Positions 22,123 through 34,857 of a DNA stretch of 64,000 nt are shown here, piece after piece (position 1 is the first letter of the stretch; each line of letters starts with the position of its first letter). The position numbers were made by a program, and so were the translations under genes. Under the pieces are notes generated by a model that saw only the letters and a program-made list of their open reading frames with translations, made no database searches and was not told the origin of the DNA. The stretch is from the NCBI GenBank assembly GCA_963576735.1, contig OY755178.1:7440001-7504000 (forward strand), given 5' to 3'. This DNA is from Bedellia somnulentella. Lineage: Eukaryota > Arthropoda > Insecta > Lepidoptera > Bedelliidae.

Positions 22123-22469
22123 TTAAAGAAACTAGATATTTCAAAATAAAACTAGACACGCGAGCTGGGATTAAGGGGCGGTCGGTATTGTTAAAAAATA
22201 TAAATAGTTTTAATTTTACTTCCGTAACTACTATGTTTTAGGTTCCTTATTATATATAGATCTAAGGAGAAAGGTCATACTTAGCTTATTAAGTAGCTGG
22301 CATTTAATCTGTCGCTAAAATAACCACAACAATAGTCCGAGGTCGTTCTAATCACGGTGTAGTAAAAAATTAAGTCACTTCCGACCGTCACCGTCACTAT
22401 GAATAAATTAGATCTCATAAAAGTGCTGTGTAATATTGGGTTAAAACAGCACCAAGACAATTCTAACCA

Positions 22470-22681
22470 AGGGTATCGTAACAGAAGACTTAGAATTTTG
22501 GATTTTTTAAGTGATTGGGCACTGTGGCTGGTTGAGAGTCTCAAGTTGAGACCCATCACCGATAATTCTTTATTTAACTATCTTTTCCCCACTAGACTTC
22601 TAAAATAGGCTTCGGAATTTTAAATTCAGAAGCTCTGAATATACCTTTTTGGAACTGGTAGCCGTGAGTATATGTATGTAT
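22470..22681 (+). mobile_element. SINE-B, 5' part decayed
   Basis: gggtatcgtaacagaagact, then ggttgagagtctcaag, agacccatcacc and actatcttttccccact, ending ggtagccgtgagtatatgta. Confidence 0.7.
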
Positions 22682-23759
22682 CTTATACTCATTTAAAACT
22701 GCCTTTGTGGTCTGGCCTTTAGATTAAAAGGCTCTCGACCCAAGTTTTCGGGTGCATTTATTATTATAGTTTTTGTTTTTGCTTACACTAATTGCTAGGT
22801 GTTTGAAGTTAAACTCTTGCATTTCCTCCAATTGTATAAACGGAGGAAATGTAGTCAGATTTAATCTAGGTTTAAATAATGATACTTATTCTCTACAGCT
22901 ATTTTGATAGTTAAGTGAGGAAAAGTTTCCAAAATAATTGATGATTTGTTGTGACTGATTTCAATCCTCATCTTATACGACATCTACGAGAAAAAACTAA
23001 GTTTGTGCTAAATCTAAGCTGCTAAACAACATATAATAGATAGATAACGATACAGAAACATAATTTAAAATTGTCATGAAATAAGCGCTTTGTAAATAAC
23101 TTAAATGAATGTTCACGTACAAGTACACACGTAGATGGGTAAATGCAGTAGCCCAATTACTGCATACGCTTCCATAGTTACACTTCAGTCAGATACCTCT
23201 TGCATGTTACGATAGCAACATTGTATCGAATACAGTGGCAGGCAAAGTGAGGGTTTGCGATACTTAAATCGTGATATCCGTTATTCCGTCCTTGTAACAG
23301 ATGCATTAGCATTGTAATGGTTATAGAGCTTGCTCTTCAAAAGACATTTTTTCGTAATATACCGCATTTTTGCTATCGGTATATCCACTATAGTTAAATG
23401 GCAGATGTTGTAAAATAGAGGATACAAAACATTATATATTTCTGCGTATTAGTGATATTTTATGTGAAGGTGGCTGATGAATATAGGTAAATAGAATTGT
23501 TTTTCATTCATAAAATATTTAGCTGTAATATATAATTTGAGTTCTAATCTTATAATCGTACTCTCGGCAGTACGTAAAAGTATTTCGATATAGTTTTTAT
23601 GAAATTACTAATCAAATAAAAAATAACAAAGCCTGTCGCTACGCCATGCCAAATAATAACAAATACGTAGATTCTTCTCAACACAAACGTATTTACTTAA
23701 AAACTCCAAACTTGACTTTACACTTTGAATATAAATCAAAACACTTGAAAAAAACTTAC
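22682..23759. other. Intron 2, part next to exon 2
   Basis: No gene. 22692-22758 may be an old tRNA-like SINE head (ctgcctttgtggtctggc). A 10-bp stem (catttcctcc/ggaggaaatg) lies at 22820-22851. Confidence 0.35.
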
Positions 23760-23957
23760 CAACTTATCAGTCGCCATATCAAAGATATGTATCTTAGGCG
23801 GGCAGACCCTGCGGAAGTCATCCAGACTGTCCATGACTCCCGCATCGAGCACCCACAGACGGTTGCAGCGGTCGGCGCGGGCGCGGTACACCGAGACTAG
23901 GCCGGTGCAGTTGATGTCGCCGCGGCCTGCCGTGTGCCACGACCAGTCGGGGTATGC
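23760..23957 (-). CDS. Yellow/MRJP-family gene, exon 2
   Basis: Second coding exon (198 nt, 66 codons, phase 0 at both sides), between acceptor ttctccccag and donor gtaagt. The product begins AYPDWSWHTAGRGDINCTGL and includes SVYRARADRCNRLWVLDAGV and DSLDDFRRVCPPKIHIFDMA. These are the hallmark YP-W, CNRLWVLD-G and CPPK-IFD blocks of yellow/royal-jelly proteins, which fold as a six-bladed beta-propeller and act outside the cell in pigmentation, cuticle or other insect functions. An N-glycosylation sequon (NCT) and three cysteines are present. Separated from exon 1 by 4982 bp and from exon 3 by 13899 bp. GC-rich against an AT-rich intron. Confidence 0.93.
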
Positions 23958-24411
23958 CTGGGGAGAAATCGGTTGAAGTTGAGTGTACCTTACATTTGGA
24001 ATATCTTATACTGCTAACATGCCTCTAAATCTGCGAGCTAAAGAATCAAGTCAATTTTAAAAATGTTGAGTTTTCAGCCAAACCTTCCATCAATAATTTA
24101 AAAAGCAATGCCACATCACTTGCAATTGCAACTATGTCGGAGTAAACTGTATTTAGGCAAATCGTGATAGCTATTTATTTACAAAAACATGGACATAGAT
24201 GGTATAACCTAAATTAACCATGTTTCAAACTTGTACATCAACTACAATATAATGTACTAAATCTTAGTATTTACAAATTCTACTTACAACAAAAATACAC
24301 ATGACATTGATTTATTCACAGGTTGAATATTTTCGGAGCCGATGAAATACAAAAAAATAAAAATTTCCTCTTAATACTCGTATTAAGTATTGGTTTTTAT
24401 TTTGATTACAA

Positions 24412-24530
24412 AATACATATACTCACGGCCATAAATCCCTAGAAAGGGTAGCCAGAGCTTATGAATTAGAAATTCCTCAGCCACTTTTAGAAAGTTGTGT
24501 AAGGAAAAGATGGTAAAATAAAGGTTTTTT
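24412..24530 (-). mobile_element. SINE-B 3' half
   Basis: ggccgtgagtatatgta end with ctttctagggatttatgg hairpin and ccaaaagtgg-like box. In yellow intron 1. Confidence 0.75.
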
Positions 24531-24846
24531 ACAACTAAATCAAAAAATATTTTCTTCTCAAAATACGCAATCATTTTTCAAAATTTTTCAAATATTACAG
24601 TATTTTAAGGCACAAAACGACGTGTGACCTCTGTTCAGATTGTGAACAATGTCGGGGTCAAGATCAAGAGGTGAACATGCCATTTCGTAACCTGTCAATT
24701 ATTCAGATACAAAAGTTAAGAGTATTTCGGTGAGACGTATAATTAAACTGGGTCAGGTAGACGTCAAGTTGGTGAAATTTCAAGTACTATTCATTGTATA
24801 CATATGTATGTATAAAATGAATACTACTTGTAATAGTAATAATATA

Positions 24847-25095
24847 TGTATACTCATGACTAGACTATTAATCCCTAGAAGGGGTAGCCAGAGCTTCAGA
24901 ATAAAAAAATCCTCAGCTACTTTTAGAAGTTTAATGGATAGAAGATAATAAAATAAAGGTTTTTTTTGGTGATGGGTCTCCCGCAGCCACAGAGCCGCAG
25001 AGCCCAAAAATCACTTAAAAACACCAATACCCCGAGTCGCCTCTTACGAACACCCACGAGAAGAAATGGGGTAGTGCTATTCTAAGCCAAAGCTT
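24847..25095 (-). mobile_element. SINE-B, near full length
   Basis: From ggcttagaatagcactac to ctaccccttctagggatt on the minus strand. In yellow intron 1. Confidence 0.8.
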
Positions 25096-25621
25096 AATAC
25101 TAATGAGTTGTAAGATGCATCGTTAAACTGTCTCTAAAACTATTTAATTCCAGATTCATTCTATCATTCAATTAGACCGCAATTCTATAACCCTTTGATG
25201 AAAATAAAACATGTGTATGTGTATGTATAATGTTTGCGTACTGCGGAAATGAGTGTTTTTATGCAAAGCCAGTTCTGGTAGTTTAGTATTCAGCAGACAA
25301 TGTGTCAATGTGGACGAATACTTCCGTATTTCCTCGTATCACTTCACTTTTGGAATATACAATTACATTGACAGATTTTCATTACTTTTTGTATCTTTAT
25401 ATGATGATGTTGAATAAGTTACTAATCCATATGAGAACAGTGGTTCTTTAATGCTGAAGTGGCGGCAGGTTTTATTTTTTTATTATTACCATCTTCGTGT
25501 ACCAACCTTTTAAAACAAACACCGAACACGAGTACATGGGTATTACTGTTAGTTGCAATCAGGGAGATCTTATATCAGATAATTTGATATTTTCTTTAAG
25601 CTGGTTGGCTTCATAAAACAT

Positions 25622-25998
25622 TACATAACATAACATAACATAAACGTTCACGCCGTTTATCCCCGAAGGGGTTGGCAGAGGTACCAATACTCCTGAACTC
25701 ACATGGCAAGCGCCATCTAGTTTCCAGAGAAGGTACCCACGTTTTGCTTAGACAGTGTACTCACGTGATAGGGGGCAGGCCTATCGCCGTTTTGTACGAA
25801 TACACTGTCACATGACTAAGTACAACTCAGCCATGTGGGTTTCCTCACGATGTTTTCCCTCACCGTTAGCAACCATGATAAATTAACCACACATATGACT
25901 TTAGAAAAGACAAATTGGTGTAGGCCCGTCCCAGGATTGGAACTCACGCCCTTCTGTTTTTCGGGCGGGTGTTCTACCCACTGGACTATCATGTCGCT
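25622..25998 (-). mobile_element. SINE-A, full length
   Basis: On the minus strand: tRNA-like head gcgacatgatagtccagtgg, gtagaacacccgcccg and B box gagttccaatcc; central domain ggtgagggaaaacatcgtga; 3' hairpin CCCCTTCGGGG; ggcgtgaacgtttatg; TTATG repeat tail (25625-25645 in the given orientation). Reference copy with 51857-52241. Confidence 0.9.
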
Positions 25999-26149
25999 TT
26001 AAAATAAATATTACAATTTAAAATAAAACATTAATTGAAGTTTAATGAGATTAAACGTGAACCGACCTACATTACTATACAGAAGACAACGTTTTCCAAT
26101 TATTATCCATCCAATAATTGACCCACCGTAGCATTTAGGTGTACAACAG

Positions 26150-26218
26150 GCCAAGTTTTGGAAACGGCTAGCAAGCATACAGTACGGTGAATTATATAAT
26201 CGAACTATCACATATTAA
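26150..26218 (-). repeat. Unclassified dispersed repeat, copy 2
   Basis: aagttttggaaacggctagc and gaattatataatcgaac align with 9565-9655. Confidence 0.4.
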
Positions 26219-27321
26219 TACCGATAAACAAACACAATTTGAGTTATACAATTTTTCTCAGAATCTTTATAGCCAAGTAGATATTTTATCGAGGTGTGTT
26301 GCCTAATAACATTCCAGTCAATATTTAGAGCACATTGATCGTGTGAACAGCGATATGGACTACATGATGCAAGTCGATGCTTTAATTTATATATAAAAGT
26401 GATGATTAAATCTAAACTATGTATATAATATTTTTTTGTGGGAAACAAACATTTGTATTTAATTATTTAAACGAACAAATCTGTTCTGAAAATTTATCTT
26501 TCATACGCAAATACGTTTATAAAAAAAAATAACCCACTATGATATCAAAACACTATTAAAAATAAAACGCTTAATATTCCAAATATATTAACAATTTTCA
26601 TAGACGTAGTCATAGATTGAGTCAAGTTAGCCAACATAGAAGTTACCAAGAACCATATCGCCGATCACAATCAGCGCTGAATAATCAAGATATCTTGGTA
26701 GCAAGTCGTGACCAGTAGTTAGTAACACGCTTGTCAATTTATCTATAAATCTCGTGGTTTGAAACATTCATCTCTTTCAGACCGAAGAATACACAATATA
26801 ATAATGAGCGTGCTACGTCCCCAATAGGCGCGGAACTTTAAATATAAAAAATATCGGAGCAATCTAATTCCACACCTAATTACTGCTCGTGCTACAAAAA
26901 CCTTTGAGGAATGCACGAGCCTTGCTGGCGTATTGGTGTTTGTCAATGCTTTTGCTGGCAGTGTTGTCAGCTTTCACGAAGTAAACTTTACATTACTTTA
27001 CTTATAAATATATGATTAGTTTTAAGAGGTCTTTAAGTAGATCTGATATGAGTAAACCTTGGTAAGAAAACAAATTGTTTATTATAAGATTATCTTACAG
27101 CAGCAGCAGCTGGGTGGAAAGAAGTGTGATTTGTGAACGACGTGGTGTAAAGATGAGAGAGACTGTGGGAACGATATAAAAAGGACTTTTAAGGTGTTTT
27201 GGATATAGTGTTTAATGAAAGTAAAGAGCCAAAATATGTTAATTTAGAACGTTTAAAGATCAGAGAAGATTCGTTTTAACCAAGGCGACTTTCGAATAGC
27301 GGAACAGAAAGTCGGGGGAGA

Positions 27322-27372
27322 ATCAGGATCGTACAAAGTGGGGATCCTTAGTCTCTCCCTAAGCAGTGGGAG
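27322..27372 (+). mobile_element. RTE 3' fragment, decayed
   Basis: atcaggatcgtacaaagtgg and ccttagtctctccctaagca follow the RTE 3' end. Confidence 0.5.
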
Positions 27373-28939
27373 TTTTTTTTATTTACATAGTTTAACATAA
27401 TCTAAGCACTTACTACCCGTGTGAAAACGGGGCCAATATAACTAAAAAGTAAATTATTTGTCCAAGATCTAGCAACACTGGTTGCCAAGCAAACCAAGCC
27501 ATATTGAAGGTCGCAGTAGTCACTTTCCCGACAACAATAACAGCCTGAGTGAGTCGACCGATGCCAACGTACATTGTGCGAATAAAATTGGCACATGTGA
27601 TTCAGATAAGATAATCGTGTTTATAATGGCGAAATACGATTGATTTATAAATAATTATTAAATACTTTGTATCTACCCCTAGTTTTAAAGTTTTGACCTC
27701 AGTGTCTCTATGTGAAGAATGTGGTTTCAGATGCAGAGTTATGGTGGTGTTTGATCCCGAATCAGGCCCACACCTTTTATCATCAAATATTGTATAAGTG
27801 CATAGCAGCGATGACTTGTTGTATAGTAATATTGGTATGATCAGAAAAAATGAGAGAACTTTATCTGTTACCCTAAGGATGGCTTTTGGGTTTGAATGAG
27901 CATAGGATTAAATTTTAAAGTAAAAAACTTGAGTTAGTTCGCGTTTCATTCACTTGTGGAGTAATTGAAAATGAAGGCGCACAAATCAGCACTTCTTGAT
28001 GAGTTTCTAAGAATCGCAATTTCCGTTTGGTCCACTTATAATCCTGCAGCACTTATTTACTGCTGTGTTTCCTTTTTACATTTACAAGATATATTTTCTT
28101 ACCACTTTACAGCAATACCTAATATTCCATGAAAGCGAGAGCAAAATTACTGTAAGCTAATCGTGAGAACGTAGTTCCGAACACAATTATTAAATTCTCG
28201 ATAATTTACTAATGCTAGCTATAGCAGGCATGTCCGCATAATTTCTAGACCGATAATTAAATTCATTACTAACAATCGAATCACCAATCCGCTATCAAGA
28301 ACCATTTATTTCTGAGGTCGTCCAGATCTCCACAATTGGAGAAATAAGTACAGGCTCTAGGCCTAAAACTAGTATTAAAAGCCTGCGCCTTCGACTCTGG
28401 TGTTAGACAAGACTGGACCATTTAAGGTGCGGTTTTAACAACTTGAAACGTATAGTTAGCAACGAGAGCAAGCCTTCGTGACGCAACCTTCTCAATTGTA
28501 ACAGTTCTCAGCCGCATTGTGTTTGTGTACTTACTACACGTACTCGATTTCGCTTAACCAAATAATTATAAAATCGAGTAACATTGGTCGATTGATTTTG
28601 TGTGAAGTTTTATACTTTTGATACTTTTTGTCCATTGAATTAGGCATTGTTCTAGTACACGTATTTGGTTTCGCTAAACTAATTCTTACGCAATAAAATA
28701 ACTTTGATTGATTGAATGAGATATTTATTAGCCTTTAAGTATTTAGTCCTTATTATTTATGACTTAGTTTCAATTTAAATCTAAAATTTTAGCAATAAAA
28801 CAGTATTAATACATTAAGAAAATAAATAGAGACATTCATAATTCAAAATTTTACCCATAAAACAAATCATCATCACACTTTGGAGCAAATCAGTCTGTAC
28901 TTATCACCACTTTTTCGGTATTTCCTCATTTATACTAAC

Positions 28940-29209
28940 CTGAAGCAGAGGACTGACGCCTGGTGGTAAGCTCCTGGGAACCCAAGCCAGGGTGGCGGGC
29001 ACTCCCGGTCGGAGACGAGGAATCCCGACGTAGAGCCGATCCCAGCCGATCTCCAGCCCCGTGGCCATCGTGTTTTCCGGTCGGAACTTCTCGAGCAAAA
29101 CCGGGTCAGGGGGGAAGTCAAATTGCAGGAGACTCCATTGATCGACTACTTCTAGAGTGGAGCTGGCGACAGCTACCAATGAGCAGACTAGAAGGGAGAG
29201 GTGAAGCAT
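28940..29209 (-). CDS. Yellow/MRJP-family gene, exon 1 with signal peptide
   Basis: First coding exon (270 nt, 90 codons, phase 0), from ATG at 29209 to donor CAG/gttagt. Residues 1-17 (MLHLSLLVCSLVAVASS) are a clear secretory signal. Then come LEVVDQWSLLQFDFP, FRPENTMATGLEIGWDRLYV and GIPRLRPGVPATLAWVPRSL, matching the N-terminal blade of yellow-family proteins (WK-L-F-FP, PEN, G-E, R-VPR-PGVPATL). With exons 2 and 3 it gives 204 residues, roughly half of the usual 400-450. This is the first ATG before the signal peptide. ttttgttccag lies eight bases upstream of it, so an upstream 5' UTR intron is possible; alternatively a TATATAA on the minus strand near 29283-29289 marks a promoter. Which yellow subfamily is not decided. 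Confidence 0.92.
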
Positions 29210-29410
29210 TTTGGCTCCTGGAACAAAAGACGTTGATTGTTAAGGGACTTGATAGTTGCAAAAATTCTATCAAATTAGCATTATATAATAAAATTATAGT
29301 GACCATAAAAAAAAAAAAATAGAAACTTTTGGACTACTACCAGCTAATCTATTATCCGTTAAGTATTCAAACATTCTCCACTATCAATCATTTCACATCA
29401 CAAAAAATGT

Positions 29411-29512
29411 GGATGAATATAGATGATGTTTCAGAGGTATGCCAGGGTCATACAAACTGACGATTGGTTGTATCTGCCTCTCCCAATAGAAACTGATGGC
29501 GTGAGTATATGT
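29411..29512 (+). mobile_element. RTE 3' fragment
   Basis: ccagggtcatac, ctgcctctcccaatagaaac and tgatggcgtgagtatatgta. Lies about 200 bp upstream of the yellow start codon. Confidence 0.7.
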
Positions 29513-30462
29513 ATTATTGTATCATGACTATTGTGATGAAATGTAATAAAAAAACTGTTTATTTTAAACACTAATTTATGTTTATAAACTTGTATTCAGA
29601 GATCAGATTAATAATAATAGTATAAACATAGTTTTTACTTGTTAAGAATTAATTTCTCTTGCGTTTAAGGTCGAACGTGACCACCTTAGGCCTTTTACGA
29701 GCTCTATAAACACATGTTGAATAATTGGTACTTAGACAAACAGATTATTAAGAAATTTTGGAATTGTTTAGTTGCAGATTAGCGACCTAATCCGTTTTGT
29801 ACGTTTAGTAATGTTTTTGAATACACTCAATAATGTTAAAACAGTTATGTCATAATTATTTATTGGTACCGAATGACGTTGTACCCAAATGATGGCCTTG
29901 TTTAATATGTTTAAACAACATTTGGTTTTAACAAAAAAAAACATATTTCTAATATTTTACAAGTCATATATCAATATTTATATACATATAAACCGCCTTT
30001 GCACCCCTTTGCACCACTTATATTTTTTTTCGTGTGAGGTATGATGACGATTATATTTAGTAATGCTGAGGTTAAACAACTGTCACCTATATACCTTATC
30101 ATCAAGCTGTCACTGATTTACTACAGCTTTTAAAGGCAACCAATTAATTTAAGATCCCATTAACGAAAATCATTTGGTTATCATAAGTTTTACAATATTA
30201 TTAAAAAACGCGACAACTTGACAACCTCATCCGTTTTTTGTCGGTCAAAAATGTCAACGGGTAATCAAACTTTCAGAAAATATCAACTGCAAATTTTTAA
30301 GTCACCAAGTTGAATTATAGTTCAAGGATAATTTTAATGACTCTGACAAGACAAGTTCGTTACATTAATCAAAAATCGTGCTTAACTCAAACTACCAATC
30401 AATTATTCTATTGTGTTTTATATTTGCAATACTATGTGGGTTACAATTATCGCGTGTCAGAA
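29513..30462. other. Intergenic AT-rich, nothing recognised
   Basis: No coding or repeat signal identified upstream of the yellow gene here. Confidence 0.4.
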
Positions 30463-30790
30463 ATACATATTCTCACGGCTATCAATCCCAAAAGAGGGTA
30501 TCCAGAGCTTTAGAGCTCGAAACTCCTCAGCCACATTTGTAAGTTGATAGGAGACAACATTAAAATAAAGTAGCTTACGTGAAGGGTCTCGAACCTCATT
30601 GCCCATAAACCACTTAAAGAAGACCCATACCCTTCGTCGCCTCTTACGACACAAGTAGTGACATTCCGAAGGGGTAGTGACATTCTAAGCTGGCAATACA
30701 ATACAATACACACTAATATACCATAACAATATACACTACAATAATTGGTTACATATACATTGTTGTCACGGCTATAATCCCTTGAAGGTA
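30463..30790 (-). mobile_element. SINE-B copy plus a second tail fragment
   Basis: 30463-30700 is a near-complete SINE-B (agccgtgagaatatgta tail, gggtatgggtctt, tagaatgtcactacccc). 30755-30790 is an extra terminal module (gattatagccgtgaca). Confidence 0.7.
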
Positions 30791-31731
30791 TTATAATTAT
30801 TAAAGGTATTATAATATCTTAAAGATTTGTTAGTGACGGAACAGCAATGAGATAAAAATGCGAAACACTGAAACAACAACAACAACACTGAAACAAGAAA
30901 AAAGGGTGGTATAACTTAAAATGATTTATGTCATTATCAATCTTTTACATCGCGTTTTGATAAAGTCTAGACTTACTATATTAGACATAAAAGAAACTTT
31001 ATCCAAGTTCAACTTTCTACTATATAATAAGGGGCTAAGAATAAGATATTAAAGCAATGGTTAAATTTATATTTTTTAAATAAAATTTATCTTAACATCA
31101 TAAAGACTTAGATTACATATATTTTTTAATAATAAATAAAATGAAAGAGCTTCAGTTTATGTCCGAAAAAGTTAATTATTTGGTTACCTTGTCCTTAAAG
31201 TTTAACTATGTCTAAGCAAAGCGAAGTAACCTTTATGCATTAATTCATGCTATTAAATCATCAGAGAGTATTGCTTGTTGAAAGTAATAAATCTCAAGTT
31301 TGTACTAGAAATCGATAGACCATTTATCTAATTACGCATATTACTTTGTAATTTATTTGCTTTACCAATTTTGATACGACTATCATTTATTAATGAGACC
31401 TATAAATGATGTGAACTAATTTGCATGTTTATTTAATACACCGTGAAAAAAGATTTTTTATGTATGGCCATACATTAAATTACAAGTTTCAAAATTATGT
31501 ATTCCTCATTTTAAACAAGTAAGACTTTTTCAGTCTAATTCAGAGTTTATTTGCATTTTAAGCCTGTAACAGCCCGACTAGATGTCTTTCGTTGTACTTG
31601 TTTCGCTATTACTTTTGTTCCAAGTAAATGTGTAGTATTAACTATTCATTACGTAAAAGCGATACAATCATTTTTAAACTATTTGGATTACAAAAATGTA
31701 TAAGGGGAGCATTTTCTAAGGTTTTGCAAGA

Positions 31732-31959
31732 ACATATATAGCCAAAAGGGATAGCCAGTTCTTTGGAATAAGAAAATCCTTAGTAACTTTTGGAAGGTAA
31801 GATGGTAATAAAAGGGTGGATAATAAAGGGGATATTGGTGATAAGTCTCCAACCACAGCGCCCAAAAATCACTTAAAAAGCTTCAATACCCTTTGTCGCC
31901 TCTTGTGATCATCCACGAGAAGAAATGCGGTAGTGCTATCTTAGCCGATACTGGACAGC
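31732..31959 (-). mobile_element. SINE-B, near full length, tail lost
   Basis: gctaagatagcactaccgc through ccaaaagttactaagg and ggctatcccttttggct. Confidence 0.7.
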
Positions 31960-32244
31960 AAGCATAACCAACAGACTTAAATAAAAACTATTAACACTAT
32001 TTGAATACATAATTTAATCAAACTCCTTGCTTGTTTAATTAGAATTACTAACTTTTAACCAAGCTTTAATGTCATGGCTCTTAAAATAACTGAAAATCGT
32101 GATAGTGAAAATAGAAAAAAACGTAAAGATATTTTATGAACCGTGAAATCACATCGAAGTATTAAAATAATTGTCTATATTTAAACTAAATGACCTTGTT
32201 TATTTATGAATTGTTGTGTTACACTTAATAATTGTTTAATTTGA
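31960..32244. other. AT-rich, nothing recognised
   Basis: No signal seen. Confidence 0.3.
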
Positions 32245-32345
32245 ATGTTTTTGTTCATAAAAACCTCATGTTACCCGGTATACCCGGAGGTCGCGAGTTC
32301 GATCCCCGCCCGGCGTCGAAATTTTTCTTTTCTTAATTTATCCTT
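32245..32345. mobile_element. Collapsed inverted SINE-C pair
   Basis: gaatgtttttgttcataaaa and cctcatg (minus-strand SINE-C tail) run directly into acccggtatacccggaggtc, gagttcgatccccgcc and tcgaaatttttcttttctta (plus-strand SINE-C head). Same arrangement as 20367-20632 with the middle deleted. Confidence 0.65.
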
Positions 32346-33514
32346 TATTAACAACTTTTTGTTACGGTTTGAGTCGTTATTTTGAATATTTATCGAAATT
32401 CACTGTCATCGTGAAAGTAAAACGTTTTAATCAATTGTAAGATAAATTTATTTCTGTATTTGATCATGTAAGTACATAAAGGTTTTTATGTTAACATGTT
32501 AATAACAGAAAGTATTCTAAACAGTGAAAGAGATGTTGAGAATTTTTGATGTTTAAAGTTCATCTACCTCTACCTCTATCAAGGATATAGCCTTGAGTTT
32601 AGGTATATAGATACAAGATTTAGTACTTCTGCCACTTTATTGCATTAATACAGCGTGAATTTAGTTGGTCTAAATTCTTAAATATATAAGAATTTTAAAT
32701 GAACAGATTCAACGTTTTAATTTATTTAATAGTTTTTATTGTGTATCCATACAAATTCTAATGCAAATTGACACATTTTGATATATTTATCTATCCATCT
32801 TAATTATCTTATTGGCTTTTATTTTTATTTTAATCATATTTTTGAAGTTAGCGATATTTCAATGATTTGATTCAAGATAAAACTTATACATAAACATTTA
32901 CTAATTATGAAACATCACAAAATTGTTACATTGAAATACAAATTTTAAAGAAATTATTACCATATTTGAATATTTTATTGATTTCTTACTCAAACCAATG
33001 ACAAATTACTCCGAAAACTTTCATTTTAATTTTATTTCAATAAATCTTTTTTCATGGATAATTTAGAAATATTCGACACAACTAAATTTTAGCTCTCCTT
33101 TCTATTTAAATTCAGAGAATCTATCTGTTGAAAAGACTTACCCATTCAGCCACAAACAGCGTACTAACAAAGAATACTTCAAGCAGCTCCAAATAAACTA
33201 TTTAATTCATTAAACTAGTTTTATTCTATTTGTAAATCATAATATATAATGGCTAGCACACGCTAGGCCTAAAGTGACCTAGAAAAGACATCAACGCGTT
33301 ATCTAAGCATTTCGTATCTTTCGAATCAGTAACTCGCCTTGCAATAATTGTAACACGTCTAGACGTACGAGTATACGACTGATCTAGGTTCCACGTGTAA
33401 GCTGAGGAAATTTGGCAATGACTTCTGAAAGTCGTCTTTATCTTATCCTAGTCTACTAATACGCATATTCGAGCGACTTTGATAAATCACTTTTAGGGTG
33501 ATTCTATTTTTAAC
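32346..33514. other. AT-rich, nothing recognised
   Basis: About 1.2 kb without identifiable genes or repeats. Confidence 0.4.
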
Positions 33515-33790
33515 CGACTTCAAAAAAAAGAGAGTTCGCAAAAAAAATTAAATTCGCAATTCGACCCGTATATGATTTTTTTTTATCTTTGTACACCGAT
33601 TACTTCGCCATTTATGAACCGATTTTGATTATTTTTTTTTAGATGGAAAGAAGATTTTTCCCGGAATGGTAACATGATGTGGATATCAGGGTCTGATGAT
33701 GGGATCCTGGAGAAATCGAGGGGAACCCTCAAATTTCAAAGGCACATGTACCGCGTTTTACATATTTTCTGAAGTTATGTTACATAGATT
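33515..33790 (+). repeat. Dispersed repeat starting aaccgacttcaaa
   Basis: Contains aaccgacttcaaaaaaaag, gtacaccgattacttcgcc and gatcctggagaaatcgaggg. Inverted, broken copies lie at 60645-61235. A common lepidopteran repeat; its class is uncertain. Confidence 0.55.
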
Positions 33791-33983
33791 GGGATGTTAG
33801 ATGGACTAAGTTGAATGAAATATTTTAGTGTATACTTAAAGAGGAGTAAAGTTAAGACATGTTTTTCCCTGTCTCTGTATCAACTACGAAAGTTATTGAA
33901 TTAAAAGGCACAATACACAAACTTACTCTATTGAACTTATAAGATCGTTATACTATGCGAATCTTAAATTAAACATACATGCA

Positions 33984-34045
33984 CACAAATATTTACGGCT
34001 ATATTTCCGAAATTTAAAAGCCAGAGTTTTGGAATTATTCAAAAG
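33984..34045 (-). mobile_element. Possible SINE-B tail remnant
   Basis: Weak match: tacggctatatttccg followed by agccagagttttggaat. Confidence 0.3.
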
Positions 34046-34227
34046 ATACAGGCATGAATAATTTCGCTTAATTCATATAAAACAACTCCAACAATTATTA
34101 TCAACCGAAAAACCTTGATTATATGTTAATAAAAAAGATAACAATATTTTGTTTTACCTTCATCTTACATACATTTTAAGGAGATAGTTGCCCCTATTAT
34201 GAAATATTCGATATTGTTTATAAACAT

Positions 34228-34350
34228 AACCATACGCCGTCACTTCCTTTAGGGGTGGACAGAAAATATCGATCGTTTCTGTGTACGATCCTGGAAAATA
34301 TTTCTAGCCTTATACTATTTCCACTCATCAATACTTTCACACTATTTTAT
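34228..34350 (-). mobile_element. RTE 3' fragment, decayed
   Basis: acgccgtcacttcctttagg, gtacgatcctggaaaat and actcatcaatactttcacac correspond to the minus-strand RTE end. Confidence 0.55.
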
Positions 34351-34857
34351 GAATATATTTTCATATTATTTTCAAATTGGTTGTGGCGTTAAAATTCAAT
34401 CTTTCGCATATCAACATTGTAAAAAATTCAGGTAACAAAAGAGTATGTCATTGCATATAACTCGCAATTGAGACAGTTACGTCAATTACGGAGCTAATAA
34501 AATTAAGTATAGTGTTAATTCATGTCCAGTGAACAATAAAGATACCATCTCATTACATAACTAGTGTCCTGCGTGGTTATGACCGACCACGTAACAGCTG
34601 AGTGGAAAGTTAGGAGAGATGTTGGCTGTCTTTTCTTTTGACACTGCGGAAGTACTTACTTTGAGGTTATTCGGTCGAATTACGTGTTTACAGTGGCAGT
34701 GGCTTTTAAACGACTTAAACAATTGAAACTGTCTTTGTGGTGCAAAGGTACTTATTTGGTTTGTGGCAAAACAATTGAAAGCAAACTCTCTTAGGAAGGC
34801 TAACATATCTAAAGGTTAGTTTAGGAGATAGCTGCAATCACTTTTTTACGGAAATTC

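Larger units (their letters stand above)
25999..28939. other. Yellow intron 1, repeats sparse
   Basis: No gene. Holds copy 2 of the unclassified repeat (26150-26218), a short CAG run at 27101-27111 and a weak RTE fragment (27322-27372). 27728-27790 may be a decayed SINE-A head. Confidence 0.4.

Noticed and set aside
23646..23900. 84-codon plus-strand frame
   Set aside because: Shadow of yellow exon 2 on the opposite strand.
28963..29322. 119-codon plus-strand frame
   Set aside because: Antisense to yellow exon 1; no family motif and it runs into a poly(A) stretch.
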